Source: Chrysaora quinquecirrha
Taxonomy: Eukaryota; Cnidaria; Scyphozoa; Semaeostomeae; Pelagiidae
Length of the DNA: 64,000 bases
Direction of reading: 5' to 3'
NCBI GenBank assembly: GCA_014526335.1
Contig: JACTAT010000101.1
Coordinates: forward strand, 315,813 to 379,812
Shown here: piece after piece, positions 44,405 through 54,632 of the stretch
Layout of the letters: each line of letters begins with the position of its first letter
Position numbering within the stretch: the stretch's first letter is position 1
Position numbers and translations under genes: made by a program
The notes under the pieces: model-generated
Database searches by the model: none
Seen by the model: only the letters and a program-made list of their open reading frames with translations
Told to the model about the DNA's origin: nothing

Positions 44405-44795
44405 GACGTGCACGGTCAGGTCAGGTCAAGTCGGGTCGGGTTGGGTCGGGTCAGATCAGGTCAGGTCAGGTCAGGTCAGTTCTGGTCAGGCCAGGTCAGG
44501 TCAGGTCAGGTCAGGCCAGTTCTAGTCAGTCCAGGAAAAGTCAGTTCAGGTCAGGTCAGTCCAGGAAAAGTCAGGTCAGGTCAGGTCAGGTGAGGTCAAG
44601 TCAAGTCAGGTCAGGTCAGGTCAGGTCAGGTCAGGTCAGGTCAGGTCAAGTCAAGTCAAAGTCAAAGTCAAGTCAAAGTCAAAGTCAAGTCAAGTCAAGT
44701 CAAGTCAAGTCAAGTCAAGTCAAGTCAAGTCAAGTCAAGTCAAATCAAATCAAATCAAATCCAATCCAATCCAATCAAATCAAATCAACTCATGT
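44405..44795. repeat. Pentanucleotide array grading from GGTCA to AGTCA to AATCA
   Basis: The repeat changes in order along its length: (GGTCA)n, then (AGTCA)n, then (AATCA)n and (AATCC)n. Nothing is recognised at 44800-45420. Confidence 0.93.
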
Positions 44796-45427
44796 TGTTA
44801 ATTAGTCGATTCGTGAAAATTGTCAAATCAGCTGTAATTCATATTTTTACATTCAAATCATTCGGGCAGGAGAAGTTTTGACTGCTCAGCAGCAGGTAAA
44901 CTCGACGTTGCAGTGAGAAAATGCGGCTGTGGGCTGACGGTTGAAAACTAGAGTCTTTCTACGATTTGTGATTAAAGGCAATCTTAGCTGACACAGATGA
45001 GATGGCAAAGAGGATCGCACTTGAAAAGGTGGAGATTAACCAACATTGCATAAGAACTAATAACTGCTTGAATCTACTTTAATATGAAATCAATGATTGT
45101 CTTACATGGCACCTTCTAAATGGCTTTTTATTCGTTAGATGGTAAGTCACCTATAGTATAGAATACGTTCGGTTGGCTTCAGAGTGTTAAGAAAAATCAG
45201 TTCAAATTCAGTTCAAGTAAAGCTACAAATTATTTTAGACTAACCTAAGTCATTATCTGTAGACAGTGCCTGCCTAAAGGTACTTCTTAAATAGAGCGCA
45301 TATAGTCTCCATAGGATAGCAAAGATGAAATGTGCTGATGCATACGGAGCGCATCGATAACTATAGATAGCAGATACGGTTTTAGTGGCGGTAACCGCCA
45401 TCCTAAAATATGAACAACTGATTTCTA

Positions 45428-45466
45428 CACACACACACACACACACACATACACACACACACACAG
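45428..45466. repeat. (CA)n microsatellite
   Basis: A run of CACACACA broken once by ATA. Confidence 0.95.
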
Positions 45467-45708
45467 AATATCCTGATAACTCGATCCATCGAGAAACCGA
45501 TTTTCCGCTAGCTTGCATTACATTTTCTCCACATAACAGCTCTTTAAATGCGCTTAATATCCCAGGGGACATTAAACAAACGGGGGTCAGTCAAAGATTC
45601 GAACGGACCATCTATAAATATTAGCGATATCAGCTAAATCGCTTGCCCCATGGCCCAGAATTATAACCTCAAATGAGATCTATTGCCCACAGAATATAAA
45701 AATAATGG

Positions 45709-45940
45709 TCTACAATCTTGGACAAAATATATTGGAACTGAGGCAGTTTTTTAATCTACTCATAATTTCCCCCCTCCCCCAGCACAATGTTGTCATATTT
45801 GTACAATATGCCGCAATGCAGGACTTGCACCCGCACCACATTGTTCAGGGGGAGAGGGGTTTGAAAATATTGACCACATGAAAAAGCGAGAGATATAGGA
45901 TTTTGATCAAAAATTCCAATATTTTTGTCCAGGATTGTAG
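45709..45940. mobile_element. Palindromic MITE with ends TCTACAATC-TTGGACAAAA
   Basis: The left end is TCTACAATCTTGGACAAAAT. The right end is ATTTTTGTCCAGGATTGTAG. No coding capacity is seen. Confidence 0.7.
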
Positions 45941-47007
45941 ATGACGTTATATGACCCTTTCGGGTATTAGTTGAAGTTATTATTTGAAACAAGTTTGGCT
46001 CCCAATGATAAAAGTTACGGATCCAAGAGATCCCATGTAAACGGAAGGAGTTTTTGAGCCTAAACTCCTCGGGCCAGAGCCGATCCAGTTTCTCTCGTAT
46101 ACACGGGGTCTTGGAGGTTTACTTTCATATATTTTTATCATGACCCAAATTTGTGGAAAAATTTGTGACTCAGGAATATCGAACTGATCCCCCATTATGT
46201 GATGGTGCCGATTATCCCACCTTGGCGATATAATATTGAGGAGAGAGAGAAATATGCAGTACATTCAAAACCTTGATAGTAGAAACCACACAAGTGCTGA
46301 AAAAGGTCTTTCTACATCTTCAAAGAGTGAAAGGTCGTAGTCCAGCTAATTGCCCCCCTCCCCAATTCTAATGCTTGCATGCATGACACTTGCATGTAAG
46401 CAAAGCTCGAGACTACTCAAGGAAACATTTATACATGCGTAACATACAATGTTTGTGACTTTCAACTGCTAATGAATGGAACCGGCTTTCTAATTCTTGA
46501 TTTTTTGCATTGATAAACACATGCAACATCGAAAGCCAGTGATTTGTCGAAGAGATGCTTTATTGCATACAAAACACGGGAAATAAAAGAAAATTTTTCG
46601 CTGCCTGAGGTGAAAAGTTTCCTTCGTAAATAATTTCCAGTACTGGAGTTTCTTAAATTTTTGGCCATTAGAGAGTCTAGGTTTCTTATAAAGGGTTTCT
46701 TATAAAAAATACATGTACGTGGTTACACATAGCATTTAATTTGTATACACTATTTGCGGTCTTTAGCTTCTAAAGTAAAACAGTTTCAACAGAATTTGAA
46801 TGGCTTGCTAATGGAATTATATATGGTATTGAAACAAGTGATAGATGGAGAAAATATATTCGGTCTTATCAAGGCTGCTTCTAATTCACAGAAGAATAAC
46901 CATTATAAAACACCCGTTTTTTGCACAATTTAATTTGGACGTCATATACAGCACCAGTAATGTTGTAAAACACGACTTGAATTTGCTATCTTGCCATAAA
47001 ACACAAT

Positions 47008-47411
47008 TACACGCTTTTTTATAAGGGACCACTTTATAAGGAACCTACATGTAGAAGGCCCGAGAATTTAAAGAACTTATACTACTAAAGAGAAAATCAT
47101 TTAGGAACTTTTGAATGTTGGATATTTTTTTCACTGCAAATAATCAAGCAGTAGAAAGCCGGTGCCATTCATTTGCAGTCGAAAATCACATAAATTGTAC
47201 GTTAAGCATGCATCAAATGTTTCTTTGAGTAGTCCCGAGCTTTGCTCACATGCAAGTGTCTCTTTATTATTGTTATGACCACTGTATGTGCAGTTAAAAT
47301 AAAGGAACTATTAAAAAACTTTTTGAACTACAATTGCCTCAAAAGAGGTAAAAAAATAAGGTACTTTAAGAACTAGGCCTTGAGGTAGGTTCCTTATAAA
47401 ACAAGCGTGTA
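47008..47411. mobile_element. MITE, AAGGAAC class
   Basis: The ends are TACACGCTTTTTTATAAGGG and GGTTCCTTATAAAACAAGCG plus TGTA. The interior aligns with 15610-16021. Confidence 0.8.
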
Positions 47412-47446
47412 CTCAACCAGTTACGTAACAGATACAGGGGGATCTA

Positions 47447-47690
47447 AAGGCCTGGCCTGGCTAAACTAGGAGACATGTCGCGCGTGAAATTGTCGCGCGT
47501 GAAATTTTCGCGCGTGACATGTTTCTTCGATGTGTCCAGTTTTGTCCATTTGTAGCAAGAGAGAGGCAAATGCTTCTGCGAGACAACAGCTCGCTTGTCA
47601 CTCTCATGTTAAGCTATCCTGGGAGACATGCCAAATACAATGTCGCATGCGACATCTCTCCTAGTGTAGCCACAGCTTTAGCCGACATAC
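47447..47690. mobile_element. Inverted-repeat element, GACATGTCGC family
   Basis: The left end GGCCTGGCTAAACTAGGAGA is the inverse of the right CTCTCCTAGTGTAGCCACAG. GTCGCGCGTGAAATTGTCGC lies inside. Confidence 0.7.
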
Positions 47691-47706
47691 GAGTAGTATA
47701 TCGCTA

Positions 47707-48440
47707 TTGACGGGATTTGAACCCCAGACTGCATGATCAGAGAGTCAACGAAATGACGACTCCACTGAGCTAAAAGCCTATAATGATATCGTCGAACTCT
47801 TCAAGTCATACAGTCCAAAGCTCTCCTCTAATTTAGTTTGTTAAGCCTCCGTCAGTACCATACATATTTGTGTTAAAAAGTGCTTTTTTTTCATAAGAAA
47901 CTCTTTTTATAAGAAACCCAGATTCTCGAATGGCCAAAAATTTAAGAAACCCCAGTACTGGAATTTTTGTACTTAGGAAGCTTTTCACCTCAGATAGCGA
48001 GAAACTTTCTTTTATTTCCTGTGTTTCATCTGCAAAAAAACATTTATGTGACAAACAGACAAACAGGAAACCCATATGCTTTCAAATACGATCAAAAAAA
48101 TGGGTTTGGAACATCATTCAGATAGAATAACTATGTTGCCAATATAGATATTCAAGAAACTCTTAAGAAATTTTCAGTACTCAAAATCTGAAAATTTTAA
48201 GAAACTCTCAGCACTGGATCGATTCTTTAGTTTCTTACAAAAAGGGGGGGAATTTGTGATGAATGGCAAAAACTGCGGTAGATTTTGAGTGAAACACCGC
48301 TATTGACTTGATTTGAACCCAAGACTGCATGATCAGAGAGACAACGACGACTCGACTTAGCTAAAGAGCCTAATAAAATCGTCGAGTAACTATCCAAGTC
48401 ATAAAGGCATAAAGCCAAAAGATCTCTTCCCATAGCTTGT
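47707..48440 (-). mobile_element. Two minus-strand SINE copies flanking an AAGAAAC MITE
   Basis: SINE heads lie at 47707-47835 and 48296-48440 (GGGATTTGAACCCCAGACTG and GATTTGAACCCAAGACTGCA). Between them is the MITE at 47884-48246, which contains ATAAGAAACCCAGATTC, CATAAGAAACTC and TTTAGTTTCTTACAAAA. Confidence 0.7.
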
Positions 48441-48867
48441 ATTTCGGCTTAGAGCCATAGAGCATTAAAAAAACACAAGCAATTAGCTACGCCCTGACCT
48501 CCAAGGACACACACAGTTAAGGTTGCAACTAATTGCACTGAAAACTGCGTTTGCTATAAAATATGTATAACACAGTAATGAAGTGAATGACCAATCCGAT
48601 TATATTTTTAGAGGAAGGTATAATCACAAGCCCACTATGTAATCGTGTAGGTCAAAACATTAATTATCACTGAGCAGGTTCTGCACTGGTATTTATATTT
48701 CTCGAATAAAAAACTTTATTAATGTAATTGTGAATGTGTGTAGAGTAAGATGAAATGTTTATAAAATAAAGTTGGTTTCGTTCTTTGGATACAAACTGTA
48801 GCATCATCAATGCATTAATTGACTTCGCGATCTCAAAGTTCTTCGACATTACAGTACACTGTCTTTT

Positions 48868-49441
48868 TTGTGAGAACAATTTCATAAGAACACGAGCCTT
48901 GATTTTGCCCAGATTTTAAGAACAAAAATTAGAACAAGCTGAGGCTGGCCTTTTCATAAGTCCTAAGTATATCAGCTTAATAAGAAAGTAGGACAATCAG
49001 ACTGAACGTAAAAAGCAAGCGAACAAAGAATTAAATAAGCATGCTGCATTTTTACACCTAGTACTTTTAAGGAACCTACATATAGAAGGCCCGAAAATTC
49101 GAAGAACTTGTACTACCAAAGAGAACATCGTTAAGCAACTTCTCAATGTCGAATGCCTTTACCACTGCAAATAACCAAGAATAAGAAAGCCGGTTCCATT
49201 CATTTGCAGTCAAAAATCACATAAATTGTAAGTTACACATGTATCAAATGTTTCCTTGAGGAGTCTCGAGATTTGCTCACATGCAAATGTCTCTCTTTTA
49301 TTGTTAAGACCACTGTATGTGCAGTTAAAATTAAGGAACTATTAAAAAGCTTTTTTTAACTACAATTGCCTCAAAAGAGGTCCAAAAATAAGGAACCTTA
49401 AGAACTAGGCCTTGAGGTAGGTTCCTTATAAAAAAAGCGTG
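48868..49441. mobile_element. AAGAAC-class MITE fragment joined to an AAGGAAC-class MITE
   Basis: 48868-49066 reads TTTTTTGTGAGAACAATTTC and AAGAACAAAAATTAGAACAA. At about 49066 it passes directly into TTTTAAGGAACCTACATATA and continues as an AAGGAAC element to GCGTG at 49441, with the left terminal repeat of the second element missing. Confidence 0.7.
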
Positions 49442-49505
49442 CAACTCATTTCACTACGGTCGAAATACTAAAACCAACTTAGCTACTGAAAATCATTGTT
49501 TCCAG

Positions 49506-51554
49506 ATTTCAGAGAAGCATTTGCAATATTTGATAGAGATGGAGATGGCAAAATATCTACAAAAGAGTTAGGTTCTGTGATGATGCGGCTTGGTTATCAC
49601 CCAACTGAGACAGAATTGCAAAAAATGATTGAAAAAGTCGATTTGGATGGTAGGTATAAAGCGAGATCATATGTGTAAATAGCACACCCATTTCTGTCGA
49701 TGTAACAGGCTGTAGTGTATTTAGAAACTAGATCATTTTCTACCCTTTGGGTTGGTGTAGTTTTCTAGTAACAATTAAAAGCAAAATTTTCACCCCGATT
49801 AATGTATCTGCAGTACAGTGGAGGGTGTATATTGGAGGATATTCAGTACAGTGAAGGGATATCATCAGTACGGTGGGGTATATCATCAGTACGTTGAAGG
49901 ACATTCAGTACAGTGGAGGGATATCAGTACGGTGGAGGGATATCATCAGTACGGTGGAGTATATTCAGTATAGTGGAGGGATATAATCAATACAGTGGAG
50001 GGATATCATCAGTACAGTGAAGGATATGCAGTACAGTGGAGGGATATCATCAGTACAGTGGAGGGATATCATAAGCACAGTGGAGGATGTTCATAACATT
50101 GGAGAGGTATCATCAGTACAGTGGAGGGATATCATCAGTTCAGTGGAGGGATATCATCAGTACAGTGAAGGATATGCAGTACAGTGTAGGGATATCATCA
50201 GTACAGTGGAGGGATATCGTCGGCACTGGATGGATATCATCAGTACGGTGGAGGAAATTCAGCCATACCCAATAGAGGTGTCCGCAAAGATGGCTGCCCT
50301 TTCTGTCAACCCCTTGTTTAAGGAAATAATTCCCAGAATTCCTTTCGAAAATTCTTAATGAAAACAGTAGGCAAAAACGGCGGCCATCTTTTGCGGAAGT
50401 GTCTATTACTGGAAAACCTTAGAAATCATTCCATTGCAGCATAGTCATAAGAGAGAACTATAGTCTGGAAACAAACAAAGGCTCTTTTGTTCTAACTTAT
50501 TGCGCGGGTTTTTCTCGTACCCAGTCTACCTGAGAGTGCATCATCAGTTTGTGAATTTTATACTGCCTTCGACCACGTTTTACAATATTCATAAGAGTTA
50601 ACCCATGACTATGATAAAAACTCGGAGTTTCTTAAAAAACATAAGCATGACAATATTAAAGGAAATAAAAAACTAACCATTCGATCCTAATGTCCTATAC
50701 ACCAATGATATCTTGCCCTCCTCTTGGTTCTTAGGAAATGGTTATCTTGATTTTGAAGAATTTAAGGCCATGATGCTTGGTAAACCAATCTCATTATCAC
50801 CTGAGCAGGAATTACAAGAAATATTCAAAGTTTTGGATAAAAATGGAGATGGCTTTATAGGAGCAAAGGAACTGCGAGTTATGATGAAAAATATTGGACA
50901 AAAATGCTCGAAAAAGGAAATTAAGAGAATGATTCGAGTTGCTGATGTGAATAATGATGGAAAAGTTGATTTTGAAGGTCAGAAATTTTACCCGGAATAA
51001 AGTATTACTTTGAGGTGTTTACTGCTTAATGATCGGGAGAAGGCTTATCAATTTTCCGCGTTTTCTATCTCCTGAACACGGGGGGTTCTTGGCTAATTGT
51101 TAACAAATTTTGAAGAAGGGTCTATCGCGAGCATATTCAAGTAGTGGCGTGGACTATTTTTTAAACCATGATTATGTGGACATTGCGCACAATCAGCGCT
51201 GCTAACAGCAAATCAACAATTTTTGGGACTAATTTCTCGCTGCAGATCTGTTAACAAAAGCGCTCTGGCAACTATTTCCTTTTCGACGGCTACTAATATC
51301 AATGTAGGGGGGATCATAGGGGTGTCATAAAACCAAAAATTTTAGAGCCAAAAAATTGTACAAATGCACTTGCTTAAAACCATAAAACCGCAACAAAATT
51401 TCAAGTTGAAAACCCTAAAACTGTACTCTTTGAAGTTAGAAAAACGTGGAACCCCTCTCAAAATGTAGAAAAACAGCAAACCTTTATACCCAACGCCCCC
51501 TCAATATATTTCCATATCTTTACAGAATTCAAAATGTTGATGAAGAAAGAATGA
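49506..51554 (+). CDS. Calmodulin-like EF-hand protein, three exons seen, first exon not found
   Basis: Exons 49506-49649, 50735-50977 and 51526-51554 join in frame (phase 1 introns) and end at TGA 51552-51554. Four EF-hand loops are visible: [36 protein letters not shown] and [12 protein letters not shown]. Each keeps acidic or Asn residues at 1, 3 and 5 and Glu at 12, so all four should bind calcium. The protein begins mid-helix with FREAFAIF and ends FKMLMKKE, and the linker between lobes ([18 protein letters not shown]) is longer than in true calmodulin. This suggests a calmodulin-like, troponin C-like or centrin-like paralogue. The exon with the start codon should lie upstream in phase 1. 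It was not identified among the MITEs at 46600-49440. Confidence 0.87.
49805..50275 (+). repeat. Second array of the GTACAGTGG minisatellite
   Basis: The array lies in the first visible intron of the calmodulin-like gene. It is made of the same 22- and 19-base units as the array at 21225-22965, with single-base variants such as GTACGGTGG and GTACAGTGAAGG. It abuts a short inverted-repeat element at 50270-50415. Confidence 0.87.
50270..50415. mobile_element. Short inverted-repeat element with ends AATAGAGGTGTCCGC
   Basis: The left end is CCAATAGAGGTGTCCGCAAA and GATGGCTGCC. The right end is GGCGGCCATCTTTTGCGGAA and GTGTCTATTACTGG. It is about 145 bases long. Confidence 0.7.
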
Positions 51555-51734
51555 TGACCATAGAATCAAAGGAGAGTTTTAAATACACATTTGGAGCTTA
51601 AAGCATCTAGTAAAAACATACATTTGAACTAAAAATTGCCTTTGTGGAACATTGTTTGCTGTTTCATACTTTATTTGGCTACTTTGACATAAATGCACTT
51701 TGACTTTCAACAACTTTGATTTTGATAGTTTTTG

Positions 51735-52262
51735 AGTTGTACAAAACTTAAAAATTGCGATAAACAGTGGAATCATTTTCAGGCATCCTTAAAAGCTTTT
51801 TCCGTCTGATACTCTTTAGAGTATGAACGTCAGCAGCAGACCAAAACAATAAACTAAGGCGGGATTTATACCCAGATGTGGCTTGAAATACACCAATCAG
51901 AAAGAAAAGCCGAATTGGCATTGTGTTTTAAACAACAATCAGCTTTAGGCTGGAAGAGCAATGAAAATTAATTTAAGAGTCTAAGTGACAGAAAGAAAGT
52001 AGACAGAAAGAGTTTTCTTTCTCAATTGGACTCTTCAATTAATTTTCATTGTTCTTCCTGCGTAAAGCTGATTAGTGTTTAAAACCCAATACCAATTCAG
52101 CTTTTCGTTCTTTCTGATTGGTGCATTTCGATCTGCATTTGGGTATAGATTTCACCTAAGTTTGTTGTTTTGGTCTGTTTCTGACGTTCATACTCTGAGG
52201 AGTTTCAGACGAACAAAGCTTTTAAGTATGCCCGAAAATGATTCCGCTGTTATCGCAATTTT
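51735..52262. mobile_element. Near-perfect palindromic fold-back element
   Basis: The two arms of about 260 bases are inverse copies: AATTGCGATAAACAGTGGAA and ATTCCGCTGTTATCGCAATT at the ends, CACCAATCAGAAAG and CTTTCTGATTGGTG further in, and TAATTTAAGAGTC near the centre. It lies 180 bases past the calmodulin-like stop codon. Confidence 0.82.
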
Positions 52263-52337
52263 TGTGTATGAAAATAAATGAAAACCGAAATTGGAAGCTT
52301 GCAGTTAAGTTATGTGTGTATTAATAAATACAGAAAT

Positions 52338-53024
52338 ACACTTTTTTTAATAAGCAACCGCTCAATAAGCAACTAGGGCTGAACTGACCTTAACATTAAG
52401 CAACTTGAGGGCTCAATTGAATTACTGTAAGCAATTAAGAAGTCAAAAAACCATGCTTATTCTCTTTCTTGTGTTAAGAAGGAATTTTGGGGAGAAAGAC
52501 TTTTGCTTTTCAAGGAGCGGCAATTTATAACAGCCTACCTATTGACGTCGGAAACGAAAAATACTTTTTTCATTTTACAAGGAAAATAAACACACTTTGT
52601 TTTTAATTTTAAAACCTGATTACTATTAAGTATTTTACACTTCTTACTCTACTTCTTGTAAGTTTAATCCTTTTATTTTAAAACTATTTATTTTTGACAG
52701 GACCCTTGCTGATAGCAGTAATATTTTTACTGAAAAGGTCATCCTGTATAAATATGATGTATTATTATTTATTATTAGGAAGTTGTTCTTCGTTCTTATG
52801 CTTTGCATGTTGAAGTTTGTTAGCTAACGTTTTTCCACTTACTGTCTCCCAGAACTCATGTTGTAGGCCTAACAGATGACGATTTTGACTCACGAAGTCA
52901 GGGGTGGTTAGTGGGTACAAAAATGTTAAGCAATATTTAAGCAACTTTGAGGGCTGAAATGTCTAAAATTTTAAGCAAATTAGAGGGCTTGACGAAAGTC
53001 AAGTTGCTTATTAAAAAAAGTGTA
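52338..53024. mobile_element. MITE, AAGCAAC class
   Basis: The ends are TACACTTTTTTTAATAAGCA and TTGCTTATTAAAAAAAGTGT. AAGCAACTAGGGCTGAACTG and AAGCAACTTTGAGGGCTGAA lie inside. Confidence 0.82.
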
Positions 53025-53115
53025 AATAGATAAATAAACTTGTCATAAACAATAGAAACATCACAAGTCACTTACAAAAGCTTTTTTCGTCTGACACTCC
53101 CCCAGAGTATAAATA

Positions 53116-53720
53116 CAGGGTGGCCCAGAAAAAAGGGACCCCCTTAGGTAAATAATTTCTGTATAAATTTTCTCAAGGAGGAATTTTATCAAATTTATAC
53201 CAGATTATATTCAAGTCAAGTGCACTATCATGTAGAAATATGTTGGTGATAACAGTTTCCATCTCGGCGCAATGGGACATTAAATTCATTATGTCCAAAG
53301 ACCAGCTGTTTATATTCCATCATTGCGTACTGTACTGCAATCGTGCGTGAAGGAGAATCATTATCCCAGAGTAAAATTGTCACGACCATTAATGTATGGT
53401 CAGTCATATTAGTGAAGTGTTTTGAGCAGGATTGAGGACATTTTGAATTTCATTTGACTGAAAGAATGAGTTATTGATTTTCTGTTTTTTTGTGTAAGGA
53501 TTACGAAAGGGTATAAAGTTGCATATTTTGTTACAGTAAGTTTTTGGATTGTAAGTTTTAAAGTCAATTTTAGGTACTAATCCATATCATCATGATATTT
53601 ACACGATATATCTCACTTGAGTTGAATATCATGTAGTATTATTTTCATGAAATTCCAACTTAAGAATGAATTATTAATAAATTATTTAGTTAGGGGGTCC
53701 CTTTCTTTTGAGCCACCCTG
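53116..53720. mobile_element. Non-autonomous Tc1/mariner-like element nested in a fold-back element
   Basis: CAGGGTGGCCCAGAAAAAAG opens and GAGCCACCCTG closes the element, with TA on both sides. The flanks (TTCGTCTGACACTC, CAGAGTATA and AAACAGACC) are two parts of the fold-back family of 27675-28255. The stretch 53820-54632 shows nothing recognised. Confidence 0.85.
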
Positions 53721-54632
53721 TATAAGAAACAGACCAAAATGATAGATAAACTTGGAATTTTTATGCAGATCCAAACACACCAATCAGAAAGTGAAGCTGA
53801 ATGCTTTAACCACACCAGTAATAGGATCCCATCCATCTTTTTTGAAAGGTACAATTTGGATTAGCAGATTAGTGTCTTTTCTGTCCACCAAAATTATTTG
53901 ATTAGTTGTTGAGAACGAATGGAAATTTCTAGCATTTTTCTTATGTTCTGTTGCCAAAAGTCGTTTATGAGTTGTAAATTAATGAATGGCCTAGTAGATA
54001 TTAGCCTTAAGAAGTTTATAAAAGAGGCCTAAATTCTTGTCTTGTCCGTTCTTGTTGGCCTTTGGCAGTTGAGGAAAAGAAGAAACAACGAGAAATAATT
54101 ACAAATAAAAGCTTAATTAACGGAAATACCTTCGATAAAGCAAGACATGGCTTTGAGTGGAGAGTGTTGTGTAGCACCAAAACAATCTACAAGAATTTTT
54201 CCCGCCGTCCGCCATTTTCAGAGTCAGACTCGAAACACCAGCATTTTCGAAAACGAGGCTGGGTGCAGTGGGTTCTTGAAATGTGCAAATGTCGCAGACT
54301 GCTGTATGAACGCGTTTGCCCCCAGAACATGAAGAAAAAACACCATAGCCTGCGCAGACTCAGACATCTCCTTGAATTTAATTTTGAAATTTATTGTACG
54401 CCTGTAATTAGACTTTCAATCCTCGCTGTACCTTCTATCTGGACAGTCTTGGTAATCAAGTAAACAAAAAATAGTTGGTATGAATAGCGCTACGAGAAAT
54501 AATGTTGCTATTATTAACAGCACAGCGAAGACTATGTTTACATGTTTACAGTGAAATGGTCTATTAACAAATAAACAACAATAATACAGGATGAATTTAC
54601 AATGAATGAGCTCTTGGATGAACTGTGTGTAC

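Noticed and set aside
44991..45030. ATGGCAAAGAGG... as first exon of the calmodulin-like gene
   Set aside because: The possible donor (AAAAG/gtggag) is phase 0, while the first known exon needs phase 1, and the residues do not resemble an EF-hand N-terminus.
54062..54468. Plus-strand frame with basic C-terminal part, and a minus-strand ATGGCGGACGGC start near 54217
   Set aside because: CCGCCATTTT is suggestive of a promoter or 5' region, but neither frame shows a domain, and no partner exon was found.
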